Numbered from the stretch's first letter, positions 20,575 through 32,076 are shown. The stretch: DNA of 64,000 nt from Diploptera punctata (GCA_030220185.1 JASPKZ010003422.1:62001-126000); one strand, 5' to 3'. Notes: generated by a model not told the origin, from the sequence alone. Numbers and translations: made by a program.

Positions 20575-21720
20575 TAGCGGCCCGGCAGACGTTTCTTGCC
20601 CGGACGTCCAATTCTCGTTTCACGGCCGTGCGATAAAAATATGTTACTTTTTTACCATAAAATTCACTAATTAATAAGTGTCCATCGGTGTGGTCTCGAG
20701 GTAGCGTGCTGCCTTGCCACGCAGCGGGCCCGGGTTCGATTCACGGTCGGGGCAGTTTTTCTGGGTGAGGTTTTTATCGGGGGTTTTCCTCACCTGTAAA
20801 ACAAATGTCAGGAAAACTTTAAGGCCCAAAACGGTCCCCGAAATCATATGGCCGTCATCATCATCATCATCCTTCATCGGTGTGAAAAGCAACGGGAAGC
20901 TACCACATCTACAATTCCCTAGCAAAGCTTCAAGCATAGCATAAACATGCTATGATTGCAGTGAAGGACCTTCCCTCGGGCAGAATTACTATGGATGGAA
21001 TTAATAAGTTCGCAAGAAAACTCCTCACTGCCATTTGTTGTGGCTCAAGAACCGTGCATTATGAAGTCACGTTGTTGTCGCGCGGAATATGTCGGTAATG
21101 CAGATGACTACACGTCTGACATAAAAATCATATTACCCGATCGCAGCGCCACCTACCGGGTCTAATTGTGAATCTAAACATCCAGGGACCCACTCAAACT
21201 CACACAAAATTTCTAAAATCGGACAAGTAGTTTAGGCAATATTTAATTTCGGATTTCAGGTTAAATTTGACTTCTAATTGTCTGATTTCGCTCATTTTTG
21301 GATAAAACCTACCTCGGTTTATTTTAATACGATATACTGAGTTTCGTTGTGAAACATCGAAAATTGTGACCGCTAGAGCGATTTTTAAATGTTCACTTCA
21401 TGTCAACTCTTACACCTAATGGTTTTAGAGGGTCCAATTGTGAATCTAAGCCGTCCTGGGACCCATTCAAACACAAACAAAAATTCATGAAAATTGGTGG
21501 AGTCGTACAGGATTTTTTTTTATTCAAGTAAACCCCGAATTCTAACGGTCAAATTTCGCTGACTTTTGGATAGTACATACCTCGGTTTATTTTAATATGA
21601 TATTGCGAGTTTTGTTGTGAAACATCGAAAATTGCGATCGCTAGAGCGATTTTTAAATTTTCGTTTCAGATGAACTCCTACACCTAATGATTTTACGAGT
21701 AGAACATTATACTGTAGATA
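20575..21720 (+). repeat. R1 non-coding repeat carrying a SINE1
   Basis: Matches 40538-41215: GCAGACGTTTCTTGCCCGGA, GTCGGTAATGCAGATGACTA, CGATCGCAGCGCCACCTACC and GGACCCACTCAAACTCACAC. The final part is a repeated unit (GTTTCGTTGTGAAACATCGA, CGCTAGAGCGATTTTTAAA) seen twice, near 21330 and 21610. A SINE1 sits inside at 20680-20998. The sequence resembles the non-coding tails of RTE/CR1-type elements. Confidence 0.7.
20680..20998 (+). repeat. SINE1 with 11-bp target duplication inside R1
   Basis: AATTAATAAGT flanks it on both sides (20669-20679 and 20999-21009). The matching R1 site at about 40630 lacks the SINE, so the insertion is clean and both boundaries are exact. Confidence 0.9.
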
Positions 21721-21821
21721 ACGGCTAAACACTCGCCGCACCTGAAACTCTGTATATACACATTTTGACAAAGATCGATTGAATGGTTTAGAAGGACAGA
21801 CATACATTTGTTATATCCATC

Positions 21822-22149
21822 CATAGTAATTCTGCCCGAAGGCAGGTTCTTCGCTGCAACCATTCTCATTCTATGCTTGCAGCTTTACTAGGGAATTGTA
21901 GGTGCGGTAGCTTCCAGTTGCTTTCCACACCAGTGAAGGATGATGATGATGATGATAATGATAAGGATGATGATGATGGCCATATGATTTCGGGGACCAT
22001 TTGGGCCTTAAAGTGTTCCTGACATTTGTCTTACAGGTGACGAAAACCCCCGATAAAAACCTCACCCAGAAAAAACTGTCCCGACCGGGGATCGAATCCG
22101 GGTCCGCTGCGTGACAAGGCAGCACGCTACCTCCAGACCACAGCGCTGG
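21822..22149 (-). repeat. SINE1 copy, tail A
   Basis: Starts at the tail CCATCCATAGTAATTCTGCC on the plus strand and ends with the tRNA head AGGCAGCACGCTACCTCCAG, with a GAT-rich tract. A (TA)n run abuts the head. Confidence 0.88.
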
Positions 22150-22198
22150 ATATATATATATATATATATATACCTACTAAAATTGTATGCATGTGTGC

Positions 22199-22245
<47 letters not shown>
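22149..22245. repeat. Two (TA)n runs with TG-rich spacer
   Basis: TA runs at about 22149-22172 and 22204-22244, separated by ATGCATGTGTGCGTGTG. Confidence 0.9.
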
Positions 22246-22246
<1 letters not shown>

Positions 22247-22272
22247 TATATATAGTAACTGATTACAATTTA

Positions 22273-22615
22273 GTCCAGCGCCATAGCCGAGTGGTTAAGG
22301 CAAGAAGCCTTGGCGCAGAGCTATGGGACTTGCGCTGGTTCGAGTCCCCATGGAGGAAGACATTTTCTCATGGAATTTCGGTCAATATGGGACAGGTGCC
22401 CACCCAGCATCGTGAGGCATTTGGGTAGCTACAATAATTAACGACTCCAGGTTGATAAGACCAACTATAACGGCTGGGTGACCCGACATGCTGACTACAT
22501 GTCACCCCTACAGGCTTATGATCGTCTACCTCTGTAATTAACACGTGTGGACGTGAGGCCAGCAGCCAGTTTGTAAACCAAGAGCCTTCTGGGCCAGTCG
22601 CGCATGGAGTGGAGT
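22273..22615 (+). repeat. SINE2 copy, best preserved
   Basis: The head GCGCCATAGCCGAGTGGTTAAG has a clear Pol III A-box and GGTTCGAGTCCCC a clear B-box; it is tRNA-Leu-like at the 5' end. The body CACCCAGCATCGTGAGGCAT and tail ACACGTGTGGACGTGAGGCC follow. Bases 22616-23125 contain nothing recognised. Confidence 0.88.
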
Positions 22616-23126
22616 TATTACAGTTTACCTGATGTAAGATTTAATATTTTTGATTTCTAGATTGAACTACTGAAATAAAAATAAGTCCCACGCTGTTGCG
22701 CTGATTGTTTGACAGTTGTGCATACTCTATAACATACGGGTCCAACGCGTTCACGTTGTATACGCAATGAGTCTATGATAGATGCAAGATATTCAAATTG
22801 TTTTTCTAAAAAAATCTTTCCTTCTTCTATATCATTTTGTGACTCCAGTTATTTGGTTAGTTTTACAGCTCACATTACATAATTCTGCACCATTTTGTAT
22901 CTTCTTTCCCGATTTTTCATACATCCGTGCCATCCTTTTTATTTGGCCGCCAATCACATTTAGAGCCCCCTTTCGATTGTACGATTCAAAGAAGTTCCAT
23001 TTTATGTCAAAATCAAATATGCAAGCAAGCAGTGTCACATTGCTAAATGTATAGGTCTATTCTATTAACTGCTGCTCCAACTGAAAATATTTATCACCTC
23101 AAGTTTTTGAAGAAATCACTTACTTA

Positions 23127-23636
23127 CTTATTTACTCACTGGCACTATCGAACCCGTAGGTTCATGGCCGCGCGGGCATAAGCTCTCAATACATCCCTAT
23201 CTTGAGCTAATGCTTTCCAATCATTCCCTGCATAATCTACTTCCCTCAAATCATAGTTTATTCTCCCATCTCATTCTTGGTCTACCAACTGGGCGTTTTC
23301 CCTCTGGCTTTCCTACAAGAAGCTCCCATGCAAGTCTTTCATTCCCCATATGTGCAGCATGTCCTGCCCATCGCAGTCTACGAGACTTAACTGTTCTTAT
23401 CATATCTGGTTTCCTATAAAGACCATGTAGTTCATTGTTATGTTGTCTTATCCATTCACCTGTCTGTTCATCTCTCTTTCGTCCAAAATTTTTCCTAAGT
23501 TCTTTATTCTCAAATACTTGTAATCTCCTTTCCTCCCTTAAAGTAAGAGTCCATGTTTCGCACCCATATAATATAACTGGTAGAATAATAGTTTTATATA
23601 TTTTCAGTTTAACGTTTTTTGGAAGGAGTTGAAGAA
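23127..23636 (-). repeat. L-A LINE 3' fragment
   Basis: Runs from CACTGGCACTATCGAACCC to the point where the opposite strand encodes [19 protein letters not shown]. Several small deletions break the frame. Between 23640 and 24690 I see no gene or known repeat. Confidence 0.87.
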
Positions 23637-25043
23637 ATCACTATAGTTCAGAAAAACACTTTTCTATAGCAAACATCTGTAGCACACTTACTATGTGTCA
23701 CAGAACCTGACACTAGAACAAAGTATTTCTTCTGAACTTCTCGTCACCTTCCATATAAACTAGGCAACAGCAGTTAATATTAAGATAGGCCCTATGCTAA
23801 TTTTTCCAATGAACTGCCTGGATCTAATTTTGTTCTTTGTAGGTATAAATTTTCTGAGAAATCAACAAGTATGGCTGCTTCGTTTACTGCAATCTTTTTC
23901 CTGAATATATTTAAATGCTTCCGCTAACTGTCTGTTAGCTCAAATTGACATAGAAAAAGGGTCAGTAATTATTTTATGGAACAGCTGTGCTGAACAGTCT
24001 ACCATATTTCCTAAACCATGTTTATGTTAATCCTGAGCGGAGTGCAGCAAGCAACTGACTGCACCATGCGTATTAGCATATATACGATAGGACAAATGTC
24101 AGTCAGTCACGGGACACTAGCGGAAAAAATAATGACTTTACAGGAAAATGTCTTCAATACGTTTTTGTTAGTTGTGTACCGATAACGTAGAATCCAAGAG
24201 GAAATTTTATTCCGTCAATTATTACGTTGTATACAGTAATTTTTATACGTTTTCTGTGACTGACTGACCATGGCTTGCAGTTAACAATTATAGGACACAT
24301 TTAAGGTATATAGAACATTAGAAGGCAATTAATATTATTACATTTACGACTAGGGAGGACCAAAGTATGGTTTAACAAAAGAGTTTGTAAAATAAAACGA
24401 ATTAATACGACCAAATCATTAAACGACAAATTGGTAAAATTTTGCGTGTTTTTACAGGTTTGGAATATGACAAGTTCCACCACTAACATTAGATTAAAAT
24501 AATACACTTATGGAACATTATCTTACAGAATCAGAAAATTTGATCCTTAAAGATATATATTACGCCAAAAAAATTATTCCTGCGTCAATTTCAAAATTTT
24601 CATCTCGGTATGACATTTTCATGGAATCGCTCTTTGATAATTTCCTAACAATTGCGAATCAGGTCTGACATTTTCATTTCAGTATAGTCGGCCGTGATTG
24701 GCATGAAATGAATTGCTGACCTTACCAACAAAGTATCATTACAATATTTATTTTTATAAACGCCGAAGTTTGAGCGGTAACTTATATCAAATCACGACGT
24801 ACCTTTGGTTTCAGTTGCGTTGGGCTCGAACCCGGATCCCGTCTCCCCGGGTCCCAGCAGCACTGAACTCTCCTCGGCACATGTCGCCATGTGGACAAAA
24901 GCCAGTAGCATCAGTGCTACCAACATCCTGCCTGCATACTGACCTTCTGGCCGAGTCTTACGTGATTCTCGTTTATTTTATCCGCTGCTGGTAACAACTC
25001 GTGGCTGGGTACAAATTACTCCAGGCAATATTGCGCGCACCGC

Positions 25044-25045
<2 letters not shown>

Positions 25046-25118
<73 letters not shown>
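25046..25118. repeat. (AAT)n microsatellite
   Basis: About 24 uninterrupted AAT units. Just upstream (24810-24900) a GCTCGAACCCGGATCCCG phrase suggests another, unassigned SINE head. Confidence 0.93.
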
Positions 25119-25121
<3 letters not shown>

Positions 25122-25372
25122 TGCATAAACTAAGTGAATTTCTCAGCAAGTCGAATTTAAGTCCTAATTTTACGGAATAGTCTATATATTTATTTTGTTA
25201 ATTAAATCATGTATATGTTACGAGAAAACAAAATTGATAGCACACTGTGTGATTTTTCAATTTCGGTTTTTTTAGAAAACCTCGATTTATTTGAATGGCA
25301 TATACCGAGTTTCGTTGCAAAAATCTCGCGGCCACTGGAACGATTTTATTTTTTTTAGGTGTGTCATCAACT

Positions 25373-25610
25373 CACATGTTACACGTATGAGAAATAAAAG
25401 ACGTGCATGGAAGTTTCTTGTAGGAAAACCAGAAGGAAAACGCCCAGTTGGTAGACCAAGAATAAGGTGGGAAAATAACATTAACCATGATTTGAGGAAA
25501 TTAGATTATACAGGAAATGATTGGAAAACATTAGTTAGGATAGGGATGTATGGAGAGCTTATGTCCGCGCGGCCATGAACCTACGGGTTCGATAGTGCCA
25601 GTTAGTTAGA
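25373..25610 (+). repeat. L-A LINE 3' fragment
   Basis: Encodes RMRNKRRAWKFLVGKPEGK and [20 protein letters not shown] and ends at the family 3' end CCTACGGGTTCGATAGTGCC. Confidence 0.87.
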
Positions 25611-25769
25611 GTCACCAACTCCTAATAATCCAATTTTGATAGCTGACGAATTCGATCTTATATTTTAATTGATTGCTATGTATCGAGTTTGATTCCGAAA
25701 AAAACGACCGCCAGTCGTTAACAAACACCCATATATGTATGCATTTTTTATGTTCAAATCAATAGCAAT

Positions 25770-26350
25770 ATTCAAGGACCCACGACGTGTTAAATTAGAA
25801 ATAGAAGGGAAAAGTATAGAACAGGTCATGAAATTCAAATATTTAGGAGTAGAAATTAATAGCACCAACAGAATAACAGATGAAATCCTCCATCAAGCAA
25901 ACAAAATATCGGGATGTTTAAACAATACTGTTTGGAAAAATAAAAATTTAAGAATTGAAAAAAAGTAAGAATTTACAAATCTGTCATAAGACCAGTTCTA
26001 ACATATGGTTGTGAATGCCGAACAGAAACTCAAAAAACAAAACAAATCAATGAAACAACCGAAATGAAAGTTTTAAGGAAAATCGCTGAGAGAGAAAATT
26101 CGCAGCTCTGTTATTAGAGAAGAATGTGAAATTGAACCTATAAACCTCTGATAAATGATAGAAGACTAAATTGGAACGATCACATAGATAGAATGGAGAA
26201 CAGTAGAAAGTACGTGACTGGACACCTCAGCACAAAAGGCCATTAGGAAGACCACAACTACGATGGAAGGACGTCACCATATCCCGGACCTGTAGTGAAT
26301 GAACACGCAACAAGCTGCCAGCTTTCATGCGTAGAGGAAGAAGAAGAAGA
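25770..26350 (+). repeat. LINE RT tail, separate lineage
   Basis: KFKYLGVEINSTNRITDEIL is followed by VWKNKNLRIEKK, a stop, then shifted frames with TYGCECRTE-like sequence and a (GAA)n end at about 26337. It is a dead 5'-truncated copy. Confidence 0.75.
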
Positions 26351-26387
26351 AGAATTGTTTTGTGTCTACTAAAGAGGATTGTGTGCT

Positions 26388-26750
26388 GCAGTGGTCTAGT
26401 GGTTAAGTTTCTTACCTAGTGGGCCGGGGTCGATGGATATTGAGAATGGAAAAATCCATGGGGCAAGTTCTCCGGGAGGGACCATAAGCCGTGGGTCACG
26501 AGTCTCAAAATTTTCAGGTTCGTAACCTGAAGTCTGGATGAAAATGTCTAGGCAAAATTTAACCGACCTTTGTCTATCCAAGTAATGCTTAGTTGCCTAC
26601 GGAGGTGATGTGCTAACCACATACCACTCTTCGACATTCGAAAAGGTCCTCCGTGTCCTTGTGTGTGATCCATAGTTAAAATCCCTCTCCCGACAGGTGT
26701 ACGGTGAGCTAATGAAATGGAATGAAGTTTGGTCCCTGTAATGGACAATA
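26388..26750 (+). repeat. SINE5 copy
   Basis: GCAGTGGTCTAGTGGTTAAG head, GGGCCGGGGTCGATGG, AAATTTTCAGGTTCGTAACC and a further 200 bp tail. The forward orientation shows the tRNA-like head at the 5' end. Confidence 0.65.
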
Positions 26751-27220
26751 GCGTGTGTTTCTAGAGACTATTTAACTCATGCCCCAAATGGGAGTCAATG
26801 ACCAATCACATTTCAATGATTTTTTATTTACAACCAATCACAGTCGTGTTTCGCCTAAAATTTACCAACGAAAGTTTATCATAATAAAGAAGCACCTCCT
26901 TTTTAACATTCTGAATAGGTCATAGCATTATTTTGCAGTGACTGACCCTCTAAGAAATACGGCTATGATATTGTATATATAGTGCATGAATGTCAACACA
27001 CAGCTCATGCGGGAGTTAAAGGTACGTACACACTTGCGCGCCGGGTGCGCGCATCATGTTCGGACGGGGTTTTAAGGTGCGCGCGCCGCGCACATGCGGC
27101 GCACCTCGATCCACTCATTGTCGGTTTTTTCCACGAACACTTTGATGGTTCGCTGTTTAGATTTGGACGGGTTCTTGAGAGGTTCGTTGTTTTCGGCGCG
27201 CACCTCATTATTATTTGAGT

Positions 27221-27708
27221 ATGGAGTGGTCAGAGGGAAACATGTTAAAACTTATTATACTTTTTTAAAGTTATTTTTCACTGAGTAATTAATATTATAA
27301 TTACAAAGAAATAAACGTTATCTCAGTCAAAACATAAATTTATTGTGTCGACATTTCAATCTCCTTATGTGAGATCATTTTCAAGACATGTAAATTTATA
27401 AACAACCATGTCTTGAAAATTATCTCACATAAGGAGATTGAAACGTCGACACAATAAATTTATGTTTTGATTGAGATAACGTTTATTTCTTTGTAATTAT
27501 AATGTTAAAACTTATTGATCTTTATAGAAACAAACAATTATTGTGGGATCCTCAACATAAGGATCATTTTAAAAAATCATTGAAAGGAGATGCCTGGAGG
27601 GAAATAGGAGATAAAATGGATATATCTCCGGATACATGCAGGAAGAAGATAATTACTTTACTTTCTTCCTACCGGCGAGAGAAAAGTAAAATATTGTTAT
27701 ATTGTTGA
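27221..27708 (+). pseudogene. MADF-domain ORF of Harbinger-like element, split by fold-back insertion
   Basis: The 3' part (from 27502) encodes LIDLYRNKQLLWDPQHKDHF, GDAWREIGDKMDISPDTCRK and LLSSYRREKSKI: a MADF DNA-binding domain with its Trp-Asp-Pro and AWxEI positions. The 5' part (27221-27256) encodes MEWSEGNMLKLI and joins in frame at the 15-bp duplicated target. MADF/Myb-like proteins are the usual second protein of Harbinger elements and assist transposase. The ORF stops after 62 further residues, shorter than typical. Confidence 0.75.
27257..27501. mobile_element. Fold-back element with 15-bp target duplication
   Basis: ATGTTAAAACTTATT occurs at 27242-27256 and 27502-27516. The insert is a long palindrome (arms about 27295-27390 and 27406-27501, shared text TTTATTGTGTCGAC and CTCCTTATGTGAGAT), preceded by some 38 bp of non-palindromic sequence at its left end. 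No coding potential. Confidence 0.85.
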
Positions 27709-29469
27709 CACATAACTTAGTATTGTTGGTTTGGCGCTACAATAAATAGTGAAGATCGTCAGGTCAATTTGCACGTTCATGTCTATCGATATTTTTTACT
27801 CTAAGGAATAAAAAAAATTATTTCACAATATTGTTACAGCATGCCTGTTTTTTTTTTCAATGTTATGTGTGTTTTTTTTTTTCGTGTGTACTAAACACGT
27901 TCATTTCATAATGTTATGTATGAAGTATCACAAAACAATAGAATATATAAACACATACCAGTAATAAGCGTATTGTGTAAGATGACCAGACGTTCCGATT
28001 TTGGCGGGACAGTCCCGATTTTTAACAATTTGTCCCGCGTCCCGCGGCATTTTAAAAAAAGTCCCGATTTTTGGGAAAGAATTCACGACAAGCTAGGGAA
28101 CGGCGGGAGAACGGAAAGGGAATATACGGTTTTTGGCGCCCATGTAGTTATTTCGCCAGGATATGAGTTTTATATTATTTTTGTTAATTTTATAATGTTA
28201 AACTTTAATAATAACAAATCATTGTTGACAACTGCTTATCAAAGTTTACATTGTTGATTCGACCACCATTGTTTGGTAAATAAAGTGTGGACATAAAAAA
28301 ATCGCAATTGAGTGTTAAGACTTTTAAAGTAATTTTATGTGTGAAATATAATTTAACAAATTCTTGTGAAAAAATTCATGACCTTTTAAACAACGACAGC
28401 AATCTACTTAAAAAAATTCACTCAAATGAGAAATATGCCAAAGAATAAAATAATACTGGTACTATACATAATTTTGTAATGTATTACATTTGTAAATTGT
28501 ACTTATGTTGATATTAAAATTAATATATTATAATACTATTTTTGCGTTCTATAAAAATGTTTGTTGCTCCATAGAGTATCTTTACATTTTATAATTTATA
28601 GAATAAAATAAGACCAACATATTTTTTCATATTTCCTAATATTTTGGCGAAATGTTCATATTTTAGTAAAAATGTACTATTCCTTCGTATTTTTCAATTT
28701 TTTAAAAATAAAATTTCAATAATTGGTTAAAAACATTTTTGAAGTGATTGTAGTCCTGAAATTATTTGACAATGTAATATGGTATACAGGTAAAAATTCA
28801 TCAGTATCCCATCCAGAACAAAATAAATAATTTTGATAAAAGAAAATAATTGAATAAGGAGACATGGAATGAGCAAGTGTAGGCCTTTGTCTCTGCAAAA
28901 TGTCTACTGAAGGTTTGTGGGTTTCCTATGGATCGCAGGAGGTTCGTTGAAATAAATAATTTCGACGATCATAACACGAGCAGCGCGCGCGCCGCGCGTG
29001 TTCGTGGCGCGCATATGTGTACGTACCTTAATATAAAACATTTGTAACAATAGATTATACCACAAAAAAAAAACACTGTTTGCACTTTCTTAAACGAATT
29101 ATTTTACAGGAAATGTTGCAGAAAAATATAATTGACATATTTACATCATAGGACATCAAATTAATTAATACGTTGGTTATAAATTTCACCACTAGGGTGC
29201 ATTCTTACAATATTGTGATCCTTTGGCAATAAATAATAATATGATCTGGTTGCAGTGATAAACAAAGGAAGGAAACGAAGCGTACCAATCGTTTCTCATT
29301 TGTTTTCAAACTTCGCCGTTTACATTAACTATACAAATATTTTAAAATAACTATAGTTAAATAATGATTTGTGAGTAAACAGCTTAATTTTATTCGTTAA
29401 ATAGTCCTAACAAATGCCACTCTTGATTTCCAAATTCTCTAGATAAATTCGAAATCACTCGTGGCATTA

Positions 29470-29657
29470 CTTATGATAATGATGATGGCCGGATGATTTT
29501 CGGGAACCGTTGGACCATAAGCTTCGTGACATTTGCCTTACAGGCGAGGAAAAGCCCCGAAAAAAACCTGATCCAGGAGCCTGTCCCGACCGGGAATCGA
29601 ACCCGGGCCCGCTGCGTGACAAGGCAGCACGCTTCCTCGAGACCACAGCGGTGGACT
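29470..29657 (-). repeat. SINE1 copy, tail truncated
   Basis: Begins in the GATGATGATGGCC tract and ends at the tRNA head GCAGCACGCTTCCTCGAGACC. It is joined directly to the end of the gene relic. Confidence 0.83.
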
Positions 29658-29714
29658 TATTGCACCTAGATATTTGAATTTTGCAACTTCTCGAAAATTT
29701 CCGTCTTTTGTCAT

Positions 29715-30305
29715 CAAATGGTCGGGCCGTTAAGGTAAGAACCCTCGGCGCAGAGCTACGGGACTTGCACTGGTTCGAGTCTCCGTGAGGGAAGACATTT
29801 TCTTATGGAATTTCAGCCAGTATGGGACCGGTGCCTGCCCAGCATCGTGAGGAATTTGGGTAGTCGTAGCGTAGTGGTTAAGGCAGTGTGCTTACAAACC
29901 GGAAGGTCGAGGGTTCAAGTCCCAGTGGAGTCAGGATCTTTAAACTGACCCAAACCTTCTGGCGGCACCATGGTCCTGGAATTGACTCAGCCTCTAACGG
30001 AAATAAATACCGGATGCTTGTTCTGGGGTAAACGCGGCCGTCACGCAGGGCTGACAACCCGGCTGACATCAAGTGCCGATTGTCTGAAAGTGGGAGCCTT
30101 AACCTCCTACCACCCCTAGGGTCTCCTATGGCCTGTAGTTTACCTTTATAATTAAGTAGCGGTTCAGGTCGACAAAACCACATACCCGATATGCTGACCA
30201 CATGTCATCCCTACTGGTTCAACGATCATCTACCTATGTGATTAACACGGATGGATGTGAGGTCAGTAGCCAAGGACCTTTTAAGCATATCGCGCGGTGG
30301 AGTAG
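29715..30305 (+). repeat. SINE2 copy split by SINE3
   Basis: SINE2 runs GTTAAGGTAAGAACCCTCGG to GTGAGGAATTTGGGTAG, then resumes at about 30153 with AGTAGCGGTTCAGGTCGAC and the CCGATATGCTGACCACATGT tail. The SINE3 lies between. Confidence 0.8.
29868..30152 (+). repeat. SINE3 inserted in SINE2
   Basis: Forward SINE3: GCGTAGTGGTTAAGGCAGTG head, GGTTCAAGTCCCAGTGG B-box, GCCGATTGTCTGAAAGTGGG body and an end at GGGTCTCCTATGGCCTGTAG. Confidence 0.83.
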
Positions 30306-30309
30306 GAGT

Positions 30310-30560
30310 GTCTTTATACAGAGTGATTAAAAAGTTAGCGCACAAACTTAAATACAGCAACTTATGGCCTAGGAAGTAATCCTGGGTCAGTGGACATGTC
30401 TGGGAATGTCAGGATGGACAAGTCGCCGTAGAAAATTCTGCCGCATTCTACCAAGTACCGGTAATTGATTTGCCTCCACAATAAGAGTCGTCAAATCAGG
30501 AGATTGGGGTGGCCGTTCAATTGGACTTACCTTTCGGATGAAACCCCCGGGGTAAGTGAC
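30310..30560 (-). pseudogene. DDE transposase C-terminal fragment
   Basis: The minus strand reads SPIERPPQSPDLTTLIVEAN, recalling the WPPRSPDLTPLDFFLWG block that carries the last catalytic acidic region of a mariner-related insect transposase family; the trailing part is lost. Sequence on either side is non-coding. Confidence 0.4.
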
Positions 30561-30764
30561 ATGTATTTCAAGAGAGAAGTGGTATATTCTTTAATCTAAC
30601 AGTTGAGGAAGAACTTAACATCCTGTACCTCAATCCATTCAAACGTGGAGGCAGCACCACGTGATCACCAACAATACAAGCTTGCATTGCCTTTTCTTCC
30701 TTCATTATAAGTTATTATTGTAAGTAAAGTTGTTTTATTTCCATCCTTCTATAAGCTTCTTCGC

Positions 30765-31000
30765 CCTTTAATAGGCCATGTATCCTATAGGCTACATCAA
30801 TTGGTTCATTTATTTATTATTATTAATGAAACAGAAGAAAACGAACAAGTAGTAATAACTTAAACGTGTGTCGAATTACACAATAAACCTAGTAATAATA
30901 GTCATGCGTGATTTTGTTTTCAGTGCGGTCCGCCACATTTAAATAACTGGTACGAGAAATTAGTGTTTTGGCCAAAGTTAAAGTAATCCCTGATTTTGCC
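30765..31000 (-). mobile_element. piggyBac-like MITE, decayed
   Basis: Shares CATGTATCCTATAGGCTACA, GAAACAGAAGAAAACGAACA and GTGCGGTCCGCCACATTTAA with the intact element at 31259-31490, but the termini are eroded. Confidence 0.6.
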
Positions 31001-31258
31001 AATTAAATGGTTTGTGAACAAACTTTTGAAAGCCCTCTATAATATATTTTCCTCCGTGCGACCCATATATTTAGTTTTACTTACTTCCAGGCCCAGTTTT
31101 TTAGTGTATTCTATCGGAGAACAAGTGACTGCTAGAATCGTGTTGGACAATGCGATAATACATGTTCCTCCAAGAGGCAATTGTCAACATGTTTACTCAT
31201 ATATGTAGGTATTCTATCCCAGGAGTTGGCAAGAAAATGGGTAAGTTAGTTTCGTTAA

Positions 31259-31490
31259 CCCTTAAATTCACAATGTATCCTGTAGGATACGTCAGTGAGT
31301 TTATTTTATTTGATATTTATAATAAAACAGAAGAAAACGAACGAGTAGAAATTACTTAAATATGTGTAGAATTACACAATATACACAATAATAACAGTTA
31401 TGTATGATATCGTTTTCAGTGCGGTCCGCAACATTCAAATAACTGACACGAGAAATTAGTGCCCTGTTTAGTGCTTCGCCAATTTAAGGG
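31259..31490 (-). mobile_element. piggyBac-like MITE, intact 232 bp, TTAA target site
   Basis: TTAA at 31255-31258 and 31491-31494; ends CCCTTAAATTCACAA and GCCAATTTAAGGG. Relative to 11536-12117 it is shorter and inverted, sharing the GTATCCTGTAGGATAC subterminal palindrome. Flanking sequence has a further short inverted repeat (GGTAACTGTATTACGCCAG, 31506-31600). Confidence 0.85.
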
Positions 31491-31852
31491 TTAAGGGTCG
31501 GTTTCACCAACAGAGGTAACTGTATTACGCCAGTTTATGATATGCATTATACATGGGGAAAACTGGCGTAATGCAGTTAGCTCTGTTGGTGAAAATGACC
31601 CTAAGTTAGGGAGAGAAAACGGGCGAGTTAGTGCACTAGATTAGTTACGTTCACTTGTTTGTTAGCGGGTTTTTGTGATAAATTAGCTACACTGTCTGCG
31701 CTATGATTAATACATATTTTACATCGCAAATTTGCTGATATTACGTTACTTTAAGCTCAACTTCTCATTTAATTTTAAGGAAGTTCTCACATTTTTCCAA
31801 CACATATTTCTATTAGGTAATTATTGACATTCTGCAACAATAAATTGTGTGT

Positions 31853-32076
31853 ATTCACGTAGACTTTCACGGCCGGAGTTGTTATGATGATCTTGAAGAA
31901 GATTTTCGGGCTGTAGGCCGTGGTCGTGAGGCTTGTAGTTCCCGACGTTTCGCCAGAGACAGCGTCTGGCATCCTCAAAGACAACCCTTGAGGATGCCAG
32001 ACGCAGTCTCTGGCGAAACGTCGGAAACTACAAGCCTCACGACCACGGCCTACAGCCCGAGAATCTTCTTCAAGAT
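31853..32076. mobile_element. Fold-back element with 15-bp target duplication
   Basis: CAATAAATTGTGTGT occurs at 31838-31852 and 32077-32091. Arms of about 90 bp (31888-31978 and 31985-32076) share GCTGTAGGCCGTGGTCGTGA and GGCTTGTAGTTCC, with a 6-bp turn. A non-palindromic 35-bp leader (ATTCACGTAGACTTTCACGG) sits on the left, as in the element at 27257. A fragment of the family is at 37845-37945. Confidence 0.87.

Larger units (their letters stand above)
27020..29028 (+). mobile_element. PIF/Harbinger-like element with MADF ORF
   Basis: 2,009 bp flanked by TAA (27017-27019 and 29029-29031). Inverted ends AGGTACGTACACAC and TGTGTACGTACCT run on into GCGC-rich subterminal sequence (CACTTGCGCGCC and GGCGCGCATATGTG). 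A three-base TAA/TTA duplication and a MADF-type second ORF fit PIF/Harbinger. No transposase is seen. The middle (27990-28110) has a GGGACAGTCCCGATTTTT motif repeated around TCCCGCG. Confidence 0.75.
26755..29465 (+). pseudogene. Exonless relic of secreted-protein gene (intron 2), split by Harbinger element
   Basis: 26755-26960 aligns with intron 2 of both secreted-protein copies (46695-46860 and 60965-61140), sharing CAACCAATCACAGTCGTGTT and TTTGCAGTGACTGACCCTC. 29156-29465 aligns with the end of the same intron (47019-47300), sharing AATAATGATTTGTGAGTAAAC and TTAATTTTATTCGTTAAATA. The gap is mostly the 27020-29028 element. Homology stops at TTACTTATGAT, about 15 bp before the exon 3 acceptor, where a SINE1 begins. 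No exon 2 is found upstream. The alternative is that the intron itself carries a dispersed repeat. Confidence 0.6.

Noticed and set aside
25046..25118. CRISPR-like array
   Set aside because: Simple AAT repeat with no spacers; no array-like pattern anywhere.
27990..28110. Protein-coding exon in a 113-codon open frame
   Set aside because: The frame crosses a palindromic GGGACAGTCCCG repeat region inside a transposon and shows no domain.
30996..31359. Two overlapping open frames of 65-70 codons
   Set aside because: They cover MITE termini and LINE-like antisense sequence; no motif, no splice context.
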